A stretch of 64,000 bases of DNA, from contig CAJYGB010000016.1 of assembly GCA_913774355.1 (NCBI GenBank), forward strand, positions 1 through 64,000, in the 5' to 3' direction. The notes beneath the pieces are model-generated. The model did not search any database. It had not been told where the DNA came from and saw nothing but the letters and a program-made list of their open reading frames with translations. This stretch comes from an uncultured Chryseobacterium sp. Its GTDB lineage: Bacteria > Bacteroidota > Bacteroidia > Flavobacteriales > Weeksellaceae. Of this stretch, positions 1 through 7,698 are shown piece by piece. A program made the position numbers and the translations under genes. Position 1 is the first letter of the stretch. Every line of letters starts with the position of its first letter.

Positions 1-1
1 A

Positions 2-97
2 ATCTGGTACAACAAAAAAAGAAGGCACAGTACTTTGAATTATCAAACTATTGAAGAGTTTAACAATCAAAACAAAATTTATCAAAATGTAGCTTAA
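2..97 (+). CDS. IS3-family transposase (OrfB), C-terminal end only
   Basis: An open frame runs in from the window edge and stops at 95-97, encoding about 31 residues. It reads WYNKKRRHSTLNY followed by QTIEEFNN, which is the typical end of the DDE integrase domain of IS3/IS150-type OrfB transposases. Only this tail is visible, so it cannot be told whether the element is complete to the left. The terminal inverted repeat should lie shortly after the stop, perhaps before about 135, but it cannot be fixed without the left end. The family call rests on recall of IS3 C-termini. Confidence 0.75.
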   Translation: MWYNKKRRHSTLNYQTIEEFNNQNKIYQNVA

Positions 98-198
98 CTT
101 ATACTGGAAATTTTGTTTGCATATCCACACAGTCTTTACAGCCATTCAGGAAAGATCTCAAAAAGAAATTTCCAATTTTTTTTAAAATAAAAAAAACA

Positions 199-232
199 CG
201 TCGAGTTTTGACGTTCTCCACTTTTACCTTTG
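199..232 (+). promoter_or_regulatory. Operator-like inverted repeat plus -7 box, copy 1
   Basis: CGTC at 199-202 and GACG at 210-213 form an interrupted palindrome (CGTCGAGTTTTGACG). It contains TTTTG where a -33 element would lie. Fourteen nt after that G comes TACCTTTG (225-232), an exact TAnnTTTG flavobacterial -7 box. The same arrangement recurs at 598-631 and 1180-1213. It should drive the small gene at 331. Confidence 0.65.
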
Positions 233-330
233 GAAATATAAAACAAAGGCAAGATAAAAATAGAGCTTAATAACTTTTGAATTCAGTATTAATTAAACCA
301 GATTTTAACACCAAAAACCGCATACAGAAT

Positions 331-486
331 ATGGAAACAAGAACCTACACCCCAGATGCAAATTTTAATAATGAACTCTATACTATTGAATGGAGCGACA
401 TTGAAAATACAGAGGCAGATTATGACAATTATCTGAATAATCTTAAAATCGTATTTCGGCAGAGTACGAAAATAATCTCCTCTTAA
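331..486 (+). CDS. Small acidic protein, paralogue copy 1 (C-terminus frameshifted)
   Basis: Unrecognised family. The 51-residue product begins METRTYTPDANF and shares the core LYTIEW, DIENTE and DYDNYLN with the 56-residue product at 746-916. The start is set by aligned ATGs in the two copies; the frame extends upstream to a TTG at 277, but that part is not shared. After FRQ (residue 44) the two proteins diverge. Adding one base near position 463 would make this copy continue EYENN, matching DFENN in copy 2, so a 1-nt deletion is likely. The protein is highly acidic, with no signal peptide or membrane segment. Expression probably depends on the operator-bearing promoter at 199-232. Confidence 0.55.
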   Translation: METRTYTPDANFNNELYTIEWSDIENTEADYDNYLNNLKIVFRQSTKIISS

Positions 487-597
487 ACATGTTTTACTCT
501 TTGGATTTATAATATCTATATCTGCCGGGCTTCTATTTTATCTTCATCAGAAATACCTTAAAGAATATTTAATTTTTTTAAAACTAAAAAAATAATA

Positions 598-631
598 CGT
601 CGAGTTTTGACGCTACCCACTTTTACTTTTG
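598..631 (+). promoter_or_regulatory. Operator-like inverted repeat plus -7 box, copy 2
   Basis: CGTC (598-601) and GACG (609-612) repeat the copy 1 palindrome exactly. TACTTTTG (624-631) is a -7 box, again 14 nt after TTTTG. The following 50 or so bases, including GGAAATATAAAAC and ACTTTTGAATTC, also match copy 1. The promoter and leader were therefore duplicated together with the gene. Confidence 0.65.
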
Positions 632-745
632 GAAATATAAAACAAGGCAAGATAGAAATAGCGTTATAACTTTTGAATTCAACAGCAATAGATACTGAAT
701 TTTTATAGGATATACAATTTTAAAAACCAGACACCAAGAGAAAAC

Positions 746-916
746 ATGGAAACACCAAATCACAACTCCGATACACACTTTGATGAAAATCTCTATACTA
801 TTGAATGGAACGACATCGAAAATACAGAGATCGATTATGATAATTATCTCAATGATATTGAAAACTTTTTCCGGCAGGATTTTGAGAACAATATCCCTGA
901 AGAAGAAATCTATTAA
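746..916 (+). CDS. Small acidic protein, paralogue copy 2
   Basis: A 56-residue product, METPNHNSDTHF then ENLYTIEWNDIENTEIDYD, ending PEEEIY. It is rich in Asp, Glu and Asn, soluble and strongly acidic. It is the better preserved member of a tandem pair with 331-486: promoter, leader and coding sequence are all duplicated. No domain is recognised. The shared operator ties it to the WYL regulator 380 nt downstream. Conservation at protein level, a 1-nt indel apart, argues that it is a real gene. A small DNA mimic or protein-interaction inhibitor would fit the acidity, but that is speculation. Confidence 0.6.
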   Translation: METPNHNSDTHFDENLYTIEWNDIENTEIDYDNYLNDIENFFRQDFENNIPEEEIY

Positions 917-930
917 TATTTAAAAAATTA

Positions 931-1036
931 CTGCTCCGCTGCTGTTCAGCATTCTAATAACCATACCAATACGTTTAAATGTCTCATTCTTTGAATCACC
1001 ATTCACAATATGCCGGACAGCCGGAGCAGTGTTTTG
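931..1036 (+). other. Long-range inverted repeat after the small genes
   Basis: CTGCTCCG at 931-938 pairs exactly with CGGAGCAG at 1022-1029. Adjacent CTGT (941-944) and ACAG (1017-1020) can extend the stem with bulges. The loop is about 80 nt and only a weak T tract follows. It could terminate the small-gene transcript or be a structured RNA. No gene is visible between 917 and 1179; a 70-codon frame here starting at 1069 crosses the next promoter and looks accidental. Confidence 0.35.
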
Positions 1037-1179
1037 ATTATACTATTTTCCAATCTTTATAAATAAAATTGATAAAAGCAAGGAAATCAGCAAGCTTTAA
1101 AGTTCCAGTAATATCATCTGTTATCTACTTTCACATCATTGGATACACCATTGTTAATTTTTTAAACAAAATAAAAACA

Positions 1180-1213
1180 CGACATATTTTGTCGCAAGAA
1201 CACCCTATATTTG
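1180..1213 (+). promoter_or_regulatory. Operator-like inverted repeat plus -7 box of the WYL regulator
   Basis: CGACA (1180-1184) and TGTCG (1190-1194) form a clean 5-bp palindrome. TATATTTG (1206-1213) is the -7 box. As in the two upstream copies, exactly 14 nt separate TTTTG from the -7 box, and the element is preceded by an A-rich tract ending ACACG. Its position over the promoter of the regulator gene suggests autoregulation. Confidence 0.65.
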
Positions 1214-1295
1214 TGGTACAAACTTTTAGCAATGAAACGCTCGTCATGCATTTCATGAACAAATGCAACAGGCGGCAATAATTAAATATTCCAGA

Positions 1296-2216
1296 ATGAA
1301 AAAAGACTTTTACCTGACAAGATATGCGCTCATTATCAAGAGACTGGAAACTTCCGCGGCTACTTATCTACAACTGAAAGAATATTTACTTAATTCCTTC
1401 GAATTCCAGGATGCGGAAATCAAAAGTTATTCGATCCGTACCCTGCAGCGGGATATCCGGGAGATTGCCAATCTTTTCAACCTTTCCATCCACAACAAAA
1501 AGAAAGGCGACAACCGTTATTATATCGAGAGCCGTCCGGTTCTGGAAGTGGATGAGTACAATCAGAAATTACTCGAATCTTTTCAGGTGAGCAACGCTTT
1601 AAACCTCCATCCTGATTTTTCAAGCCTTGTCTTTTTTGAAACCAGGAAACCTACGGGTGTAGAACATTTTTATGATCTTTTCTTTGCGATCCGTAATAAA
1701 AGAGTGATCCTGTTTGAACACTATAATTATAAGAATAAGGTGATGAGCTCACGAAAGGTTCATCCTTTGGCTCTCAAAGAATCTAAAAACAGATGGTACC
1801 TGATTGCTGTAGATACCAAAGATAAAATGCTGAAATCTTTCGGATTGGATCGGATCAATTACCTGGATGTTTCAAAGAATAAATTCAGGGAAAAATACAA
1901 GTACAATTTCAGGGAACATTTCAAAAATGCTTTCGGTGTTATGAACCTGGCTGAGCAGCATCCTGAAAAGATTTTACTGAGGTGCAGCAGGCACCAGGGC
2001 GAATACATCAGGAGCTTCCCGCTTCACCAGTCCCAGAAGGAAACAAAGGAAACGCCTGAAGAAATTTTCTTTGAATTTTTCCTTCATCCTACCTATGATT
2101 TCATGCAGGAAATACTTTCTTACGGGAAAGAGGTTCAGGTATTGGAACCTAAGATTTTAGTTGAAGAAATCCGGGAACACCTGCAGGAATCGCTGAACCG
2201 CTATCTTGAAATCTAA
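1296..2216 (+). CDS. WYL-domain transcriptional regulator
   Basis: 306 residues. Residues 1-90 form a winged-helix/DeoR-like DNA-binding region (YSIRTLQRDIREI resembles a recognition helix). A WYL domain follows, with NRWYLIAVD near residue 168 and KSFGLDRI about 15 residues on. The C-terminal extension is of WCX type. WYL proteins are ligand-responsive regulators that control themselves and linked defence or accessory genes. The ATG at 1296 (MKKDFYLTRY) is preferred over the one at 1263 because MKKDFYLTRY looks like the start of the first helix. The promoter carries the operator shared with the two small acidic genes upstream, so those are its probable targets. Function beyond regulation is unknown. 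Confidence 0.85.
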   Translation: MKKDFYLTRYALIIKRLETSAATYLQLKEYLLNSFEFQDAEIKSYSIRTLQRDIREIANLFNLSIHNKKKGDNRYYIESRPVLEVDEYNQKLLESFQVSNALNLHPDFSSLVFFETRKPTGVEHFYDLFFAIRNKRVILFEHYNYKNKVMSSRKVHPLALKESKNRWYLIAVDTKDKMLKSFGLDRINYLDVSKNKFREKYKYNFREHFKNAFGVMNLAEQHPEKILLRCSRHQGEYIRSFPLHQSQKETKETPEEIFFEFFLHPTYDFMQEILSYGKEVQVLEPKILVEEIREHLQESLNRYLEI

Positions 2217-2262
2217 CTTAATGATTCGTGATTTTTGACTACATTTACATAAATATACCTAA

Positions 2263-2889
2263 GTGAAATCTTTTATCGTTTGTTTGTTTTGCTTTATATC
2301 GTCCCTTTGCCTTTCCCAGCAGACAGAGGAATTTAAACTTATTAAAAATTATTACAACCAGCATCGTTCCATGCTAAGTAAAGAATTCAGGAAAAAGTTT
2401 GACACAGAAACAAATAACTACTACAAAGCCTCAATAAAGCAGGATTACCAGCTTTTCATGCAGAAGATGGACAGCATTGAAAATGTGGCCCTCACCGGAG
2501 CCCTGCTGAAAACAAAAAACCTTGAAGACCTTGACAAACTGAAATTACTGAATAAAAATTTGCCTTTAGAACCATCGCTTCCTTCTGTCGTTATTGATAA
2601 AGCAGCCGACTATCCCGGCGGAATTAATGAACTCCGGAAGGAAGTGGCAGACCTCTTTTATCTGGGCGGCATATATTCTGACATCAAAACTATAAAAGCC
2701 AATGTGGGTTTTATTGTGGAAACAGACGGCCGCATCAGCAACGTAAAAGCGGAAGGCGACAATTATACTTTTAACAGGCAGGCAGAAATCGCAGTATATT
2801 CCGTTTCACAAAAGTTTTCTCCGGCCATCGTAAATGGCAATCCCGTGAGATACCGTTTCAGGCTTCCTTTAACCATGAATATTGAATAA
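2263..2889 (+). CDS. Secreted protein with TonB C-terminal-like domain
   Basis: 208 residues starting at GTG, with a signal peptide (hydrophobic FIVCLFCFISSLCLS, cleavage near SQQ). The C-terminal half carries the YPGGINELRKEV motif and a final strand pattern (FSPAIVNGNPVRYRFRLPL) typical of TonB-C-like domains. It lacks the N-terminal anchor and proline-rich linker of true TonB, so it is probably periplasmic with unknown partners. Three relatives occur at 50477-52137. It lies 5 nt before tadA and may be cotranscribed. An upstream ATG was not found; GTG fits the signal peptide. Confidence 0.65.
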   Translation: MKSFIVCLFCFISSLCLSQQTEEFKLIKNYYNQHRSMLSKEFRKKFDTETNNYYKASIKQDYQLFMQKMDSIENVALTGALLKTKNLEDLDKLKLLNKNLPLEPSLPSVVIDKAADYPGGINELRKEVADLFYLGGIYSDIKTIKANVGFIVETDGRISNVKAEGDNYTFNRQAEIAVYSVSQKFSPAIVNGNPVRYRFRLPLTMNIE

Positions 2890-2894
2890 TTACG

Positions 2895-3326
2895 ATGTTT
2901 ACCGACGAATATTTTATGAAAATGGCTTTTCACGAAGCAGAGTTAGCCCTTGAAAAAGACGAAGTCCCTATCGGCTGCATTATCGTTTCCCACAACCGTA
3001 TCATTGCAAGAGCCCATAACCTTACGGAAACATTAAATGATGTTACCGCACATGCCGAAATGCAGGCCATTACTTCGGCCGCCAATTTTCTGGGCGGAAA
3101 GTACCTGAAGGACTGCACGATGTATGTGACGTTAGAGCCTTGCGTCATGTGTTCCGGAGCACTTTCCTGGTCGCAGATTTCAAAAGTGGTGATCGGAGCA
3201 AGAGACGAACAGCGCGGTTTTATTAATAAGCACCTCAGCCTTCATCCAAAAACAGAGATCGTTACAGGGGTTATGGAAAATGAATGCTCCTCGATGGTTA
3301 AGGAGTTCTTCAGATCCAAAAGATAG
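2895..3326 (+). CDS. tadA: tRNA-specific adenosine deaminase
   Basis: 143 residues, the usual length. TadA converts A34 to inosine in tRNA-Arg(ACG), allowing it to read CGU, CGC and CGA codons. The zinc deaminase signature is complete: HAE at residues 53-55 (His ligand, Glu proton shuttle) and PCVMC at 82-86 (Cys83 and Cys86 ligands). FFRSKR ends the protein, as in other TadA enzymes. It follows the secreted TonB-C-like gene by 5 nt and converges with coaX. Confidence 0.93.
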   Translation: MFTDEYFMKMAFHEAELALEKDEVPIGCIIVSHNRIIARAHNLTETLNDVTAHAEMQAITSAANFLGGKYLKDCTMYVTLEPCVMCSGALSWSQISKVVIGARDEQRGFINKHLSLHPKTEIVTGVMENECSSMVKEFFRSKR

Positions 3327-3341
3327 TTTGATAAACAAAAC

Positions 3342-3367
3342 AGCCTCTTTTTGAGACTTCTTTATTT
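3342..3367. terminator. Weak hairpin between convergent tadA and coaX
   Basis: AGCCTC and GAGACT pair with one mismatch around a T5 loop, followed by TCTTTATTT. It sits in the 35-nt gap between two convergent genes, but the stem is short, so this is tentative. Confidence 0.3.
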
Positions 3368-4120
3368 ATCTTTCCCCAAAAAGTACAATCCTTTCAGCGT
3401 ATGAAGCCGGTCCATCACATGAATCTTATCGGTAAGCGGCTTATAAACATGGGAAACCCCACCTGTCGCTACAACAAAGCAATCGCCGCCTACTTCATCG
3501 TTAATTCGGTCGATAAACCCTTCTACCATTCCCAAAAATCCATATACCATTCCGCTTTGCATACAGGTAACGGTATCCAGGCCCAATACGGTTTTTGGTT
3601 TTACCAGTTCTATACTCGGAAGCTGTGCAGTCTGGCTGATCAGGGAATTTAAAGCCGTAACGATTCCCGGAGCGATAATGACGCCTAATGTTTCCCCATT
3701 TTCTGCAACACAGCTTGCCGTAAGTGCCGTTCCGAAATCCAGCACGATTTTTTTCCGATCCGGATACATATTATGTGCAGCTACGAGATTCGCATAGATA
3801 TCCGTTCCCATCTGCTTAGATTTTGCCACAACTCCGGAGGGCGTAGTCCTGTCGACAATCACAGGATCGAGATCATGGATCTTTTTAATCGCAGCGTTCA
3901 TTACTTTGGTAAGCGGGGGAACTACAGAACCTATGATCACTTTATGAATTTCCTTCGGTTCGATTTTATACGTCTGATATAGCATCGACATCTGAACATA
4001 CAATTCATCAGGCGTTCTGTACGGTTTGGTATTGATTACCCAGGAAATATCGCAGTTATCGTCATTAAAAAGCCCAAACCGGATATTGCTGTTGCCTATG
4101 TTTATTACAATTGAATTCAT
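3362..4120 (-). CDS. coaX: Type III pantothenate kinase
   Basis: 252 residues. It phosphorylates pantothenate, the first step of coenzyme A synthesis, and belongs to the ASKHA fold. Visible motifs are GNSNIRFGL at residues 8-16 (phosphate loop), PDELYVQ, DFGTALTASC (second phosphate motif) and GGVSHVYKPL near the C-terminus. CoaX enzymes lack feedback inhibition by CoA. Another CoA gene, coaBC, lies at 33651-34874. The gene stands alone on the minus strand and converges with tadA. Confidence 0.92.
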   Translation of the reverse strand: MNSIVINIGNSNIRFGLFNDDNCDISWVINTKPYRTPDELYVQMSMLYQTYKIEPKEIHKVIIGSVVPPLTKVMNAAIKKIHDLDPVIVDRTTPSGVVAKSKQMGTDIYANLVAAHNMYPDRKKIVLDFGTALTASCVAENGETLGVIIAPGIVTALNSLISQTAQLPSIELVKPKTVLGLDTVTCMQSGMVYGFLGMVEGFIDRINDEVGGDCFVVATGGVSHVYKPLTDKIHVMDRLHTLKGLYFLGKDK

Positions 4121-4280
4121 GCATCTATTTTAAAAAAGACCGAAATCTTGTGTTCATTTTAAAGCGTTAAAATTAATGATTTTAATAAAACCAGCCTTCT
4201 CATCTTATAAATTACTTTTTTGCCGTATGTAAAAACAATTAATTATATTTAAAAATTAAAAATCATTTCAAATCGCGCTT

Positions 4281-4883
4281 ATGAAAAAGCTGTTTCTTCT
4301 TTTTTTATTTTTTACCGGACTGAATATCCCTGCTCAGACAGCCGCCGCCGCAAAAGAAGTATTTGAAAAAATTAAAAAAGAATCGAAGATTGACGGAACC
4401 GATAAAACCATATACAACATTCTCGACGGGTTTTATATAAAAACACTACAAGCTGAAAATGATGAAATGTCTCCTGAAACGATAGAAAAAATCCAGGGGC
4501 TGGCCGCAAACCCGGAAACAAAGAACCTTCATATCCTGATGCTTTTTTTGATGTATCAGCAACATATCAGCCAGACCGAAGCCGCTGGAAAAAAACCGAA
4601 TCCCGAATTTCAGATGGCAACCCTAAAGCTGCTGGAAGACGAAATCCAAAGTGTTTACGGAAAAGTTCCTGCCCTTATATACATTTACAACTATGAAGCC
4701 CTAGAAAGCGGAAACAGGAAAGAAGAAGCAAAAGCCATTGCCCTGCAAGGACTGAAAGAATATCCTGATTCTGTTCCTTTGAAAGTATATGTTTATCTAA
4801 ATACCCATGATGAAACTATCAAAAATGACCTTCTGAAAAACCACGCCAATCATTGGATGGTAAAGCAGTTTGAAATTAAATAG
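4281..4883 (+). CDS. Secreted protein of unknown function
   Basis: 200 residues with a clear signal peptide (MKKLFLLFLFFTGLNIPAQ, cleavage near AQT). The mature part is largely alpha-helical, with TPR-like stretches (NYEALESGNRKEEAKAIALQ then GLKEYPDSVPLKVYVYL), so it may be a small helical-repeat periplasmic protein. No family is recognised. It is a single gene ending at a strong hairpin shared with the convergent M1 peptidase. The 160-bp gap before it holds only AT-rich sequence. Confidence 0.6.
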   Translation: MKKLFLLFLFFTGLNIPAQTAAAAKEVFEKIKKESKIDGTDKTIYNILDGFYIKTLQAENDEMSPETIEKIQGLAANPETKNLHILMLFLMYQQHISQTEAAGKKPNPEFQMATLKLLEDEIQSVYGKVPALIYIYNYEALESGNRKEEAKAIALQGLKEYPDSVPLKVYVYLNTHDETIKNDLLKNHANHWMVKQFEIK

Positions 4884-4908
4884 GCTTTAACACAAAATTG
4901 TATAAAAA

Positions 4909-4946
4909 AATAATCCCCGGAGCAATGTTCCAGGGATTATTTTTTA
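4909..4946. terminator. Bidirectional intrinsic terminator
   Basis: AATAATCCC (4909-4917) pairs with GGGATTATT (4933-4941), and inner GGA/TCC can extend the stem. A T-run follows and an A-run precedes it, so it can serve both the gene ending at 4883 and the convergent peptidase gene ending at 4960. Confidence 0.8.
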
Positions 4947-4959
4947 GCTATTTGTAAAA

Positions 4960-6801
4960 CTATTTCACCTCAATGAAATTATCATCCGGGTTTACATCTG
5001 CAAGCCTCTGGCTGATATCGATTCCTACCATAGACAATTGGGATTTTGTGTAAGGAACGGTAATCGTATATTCCTTTTGAGTCCATGGCCAGTACGGCAT
5101 TGTTTTGAACTCGCCATAAGCATCCTTCGTTTTCCAGGTATGCGTCATGTTCATCGGGATCTGGTAATTCACGATCTTTTTATCGGAGGTCATGATGCTG
5201 AAATCGATCGGCATCGGAACCTGTCCGTTATTTATCAAAGTGATGGTCGTGGATTTGGCATCATACTTTATATCTTTGATTCCGTAATCGATGGTTTTGG
5301 TGGTATTGATCCAGTAATTCTGGAACCATTTCAGGTCCATTCCCGAAACCTTCTGTGCAATGTGCAGGAAATCCCTGTCGGAAGGATGCTTCAACGCCCA
5401 TTGGTCATAATACTGCTTCAGGGTTTCAGCAAGATTCTGCTCACCCATGATATATCCCAATTCTACCAGGTACAACTCTCCCTTTACATACGATGCGTAG
5501 GTATAAGAAGTCCCGTTGTCGTGGTGATCGCCCAGCCAAACCGCAGGTTCTTCAATTCCTTTTTTTACGAAATTCCGGTAAGCATTGATCGAATTGAAGA
5601 ACGGATTCGGAAGTTTTTGAGCCGGCGGAAACAATTGATTCATCACATAACCTTCCGCATAGCTGGTAAACCCTTCATCCATCCAAGGGCGCATCGGCTC
5701 GTTGGTTGCCAGCATCTGCTGATACCACGAGTGGGCCCCTTCATGAGCCATCAGACCCATCAGTCCTTCGATATTTTTAGCTTCCCCTAAAATCATGGTA
5801 CACATTCCGTATTCCATTCCACCATCGCCACCCTGGATAAAAGAATATGTAGGATATACATATTTTCCGAAATGGGCATTCATCAGCTGATAATACTTTG
5901 TGATATAGGGCTGCGCTTCTTCCCAGACTTTGGTTTTGTCATTATTCTGGTACACCAGGAATACTTTCGGTCCCTCCGGAACATCGAAACTTTTTACAAT
6001 ATAATCCTTATCGGCTGCCCAGGCAAAATCCAGAATATTTTTAGCCGTCCATTTCCAGGTTGCTTTGTTTTTATCGGCTTTTATTTTGGCATTGGCATCA
6101 TAACCTTTTATTTCCATAGGGTTTTCAAGAATTCCGCCTGCTCCGATTACATAGTCCTTGTTAATTTTAATGGTTACATCAAAATCCGAGAACGGGGCAT
6201 GAAACTCCCGCCCGATATAATCGAAGGTTGCCCATCCGTCATAGTCGTATTCTGCGATCTTCGGATACCATTGGGTCATCGTCATGTCGACGCCTTCCCG
6301 GTTGTTTCTTCCGCTTCTTCTGATTTGCTGTGGAATAACAGCATCCCATTCAAGAATAAAAGTGGTGGATGCATTCGGTTTAATCGGTTCCGCCAGATAA
6401 ACTTTCATCACCGTTTCCTGAACTTCAAATTTCAGCGTCTTGCCGTTTTGCCTGATCCAGTGGATATTCTGTGCACCTTCCTGATCTTTAGGAATCGAAG
6501 CCAATCTTGATATTCCGTCTTTCTGCAATCTGGAATCTCCGTTTTTTCCCTGTGATGCTACGCGTTGGTCCATCATTGAACCTGGTTTAAAAGCATTCCA
6601 ATACAAGTGGAAATACACTACATTCAATTCGTCCGGTGAATTGTTTTTATAATCTAACGTCTGTTTTCCTTCATAGGTAAATTTTTCAGCATTGACATCA
6701 ATATCCATCTTGTATTTCGCACTCTGCTGGTAATAAGGCCCCTGCTGGGCATGAAACTGAGAAATGATAAACGCAAACAGGATTGCAACCGATTTTTTCA
6801 T
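4960..6801 (-). CDS. M1-family zinc aminopeptidase, secreted
   Basis: 613 residues with a signal peptide ending near FHAQQ. An N-terminal M1 beta-sheet domain is followed by the catalytic domain: GGMEY at 328-332 (the GAMEN-type substrate loop), HEGAH at 353-357 (HExxH zinc site) and the third zinc ligand Glu376 in MDEGFTSY. Such Bacteroidota proteins are periplasmic or outer-membrane aminopeptidases used in peptide nutrition. No T9SS sorting domain is seen at the C-terminus. It is a single gene; a near-consensus TACCTTTA lies just upstream. Confidence 0.88.
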   Translation of the reverse strand: MKKSVAILFAFIISQFHAQQGPYYQQSAKYKMDIDVNAEKFTYEGKQTLDYKNNSPDELNVVYFHLYWNAFKPGSMMDQRVASQGKNGDSRLQKDGISRLASIPKDQEGAQNIHWIRQNGKTLKFEVQETVMKVYLAEPIKPNASTTFILEWDAVIPQQIRRSGRNNREGVDMTMTQWYPKIAEYDYDGWATFDYIGREFHAPFSDFDVTIKINKDYVIGAGGILENPMEIKGYDANAKIKADKNKATWKWTAKNILDFAWAADKDYIVKSFDVPEGPKVFLVYQNNDKTKVWEEAQPYITKYYQLMNAHFGKYVYPTYSFIQGGDGGMEYGMCTMILGEAKNIEGLMGLMAHEGAHSWYQQMLATNEPMRPWMDEGFTSYAEGYVMNQLFPPAQKLPNPFFNSINAYRNFVKKGIEEPAVWLGDHHDNGTSYTYASYVKGELYLVELGYIMGEQNLAETLKQYYDQWALKHPSDRDFLHIAQKVSGMDLKWFQNYWINTTKTIDYGIKDIKYDAKSTTITLINNGQVPMPIDFSIMTSDKKIVNYQIPMNMTHTWKTKDAYGEFKTMPYWPWTQKEYTITVPYTKSQLSMVGIDISQRLADVNPDDNFIEVK

Positions 6802-6884
6802 TTAAAATTTTATTTTTCTAAAGGTAAGTATTTAAAATAAAAACCTCAAAAGAAGAGATATGATGAGGTTTTGGATTCGCTTAA

Positions 6885-7045
6885 ATTCTCTCGCTGATTT
6901 TGCAGATGACGCAGATTTTTACGCAAACGCCTGGTCAGTTTGTCTGATCTGCGGGAGATATTCAATCACGAATACCACAAATCTTTGCACTATTTAATCA
7001 CAAATAAAATTCGTGTCATTCGTGAAGATATTCGTACAATTTGTG
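6885..7045. repeat. Degenerate intergenic repeats (ATCTGCG and ATTCGTG types)
   Basis: Two short-word repeat groups fill the gap between the peptidase and the DinB gene. On the minus strand ATCTGCG recurs in AATCTGCGTCATCTGC, with CCCGCAGATC nearby. On the plus strand TTCGTG or TTCGT recurs in ATTCGTGTCATTCGTG and ATATTCGTAC. From memory, similar degenerate repeats are dispersed in Chryseobacterium-type genomes. No coding potential is seen. Confidence 0.45.
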
Positions 7046-7047
7046 TT

Positions 7048-7512
7048 TTAGTTCAAAAGTTTCCTGATCAAGGTGATCTGCCCTAAGTGATAATAACAAT
7101 GTTCAATCATTCCATCAATATTTCTTAGATAGCTGCCGTACTTTTCATCCACAAAAGGTTCATTCATTTTAGCATCGGGCATCTGTTCCAGTAAAACAGC
7201 AAACCTTTCAGCATCACTCAAAAGTTTATTCAATAATACTTCCCATTGTTCCTGCGATTCAACCGGAGGGAGATCGAAACTGTATTGGTCTCTGATTTCT
7301 AAACCTCCGCCCTCAAAAACATTGATCAATCCGGCAATGTAATAATCGATGTGAAAAGTCAGCATGGCAATGGTATTCAGCGAACCGATTTGTGTTACTG
7401 CCTGCTCCCAGGTTATGTCTTTAAGTTGATCTTTAAAATTGGTGTTGGCAATCCACAGACCATTCAGCAATACTTCCCGAAATCTTTTGGCTAATTGTAA
7501 TACGGTACTCAT
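7048..7512 (-). CDS. DinB-family protein
   Basis: 154 residues, predicted to be a four-helix bundle of the DinB/YfiT metalloenzyme-like fold. His residues suited to the metal triad are visible in AMLTFHIDYYIAG (near residue 54) and in IEHCYYHLGQITLIRK at the end (HxxxH). The biochemical role of this branch is unsettled; some relatives are thiol-dependent transferases. It is a single gene. An unusual nested hairpin (7555-7623) lies upstream. Confidence 0.75.
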   Translation of the reverse strand: MSTVLQLAKRFREVLLNGLWIANTNFKDQLKDITWEQAVTQIGSLNTIAMLTFHIDYYIAGLINVFEGGGLEIRDQYSFDLPPVESQEQWEVLLNKLLSDAERFAVLLEQMPDAKMNEPFVDEKYGSYLRNIDGMIEHCYYHLGQITLIRKLLN

Positions 7513-7554
7513 TTATTTATTTTTTTAAAGATAATTATTTTTTTACTCCTACAG

Positions 7555-7623
7555 ACCAGGGTTATTTTTTGTGGATGTTCATTTTTTTGAGAACTTAAAA
7601 GCAAACATCCGTGAAACCCTGGT
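7555..7623. other. Nested inverted repeat, 69 bp
   Basis: ACCAGGGTT (7555-7563) pairs perfectly with AACCCTGGT (7615-7623). Inside it, GGATGTT (7573-7579) pairs with AACATCC (7604-7610). The AT-rich inner loop can fold further. It lies between two minus-strand genes and is distinct from the terminator at 7643-7671. Confidence 0.55.
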
Positions 7624-7642
7624 TGTTCTATTGAAAAATAAA

Positions 7643-7671
7643 AATCCTCCAGAGGTTAAATCTGAAGGATT
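7643..7671 (-). terminator. Intrinsic terminator of the DUF6909 gene
   Basis: On the minus strand AATCCT-t-CAGA and TCTG-g-AGGATT form an 11-bp stem with one mismatch, followed by TTTTATTTTT. It lies 28 nt past the stop of the gene at 7699. Confidence 0.75.
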
Positions 7672-7698
7672 ATATTTTAAATTAACTAAGAATGTACA

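Noticed and set aside
1069..1281. 70-codon open frame before the WYL gene
   Set aside because: It crosses the operator and -7 box of the WYL gene, starts with a non-ATG codon and has no familiar features.
5038..6510. Two long plus-strand frames opposite the M1 peptidase
   Set aside because: They are antisense to a gene with full catalytic motifs and contain no domain of their own.
6885..7045. CRISPR-like array in the short repeats
   Set aside because: Repeat words are only 6-16 nt, irregular in spacing and degenerate; no direct repeats of CRISPR length.
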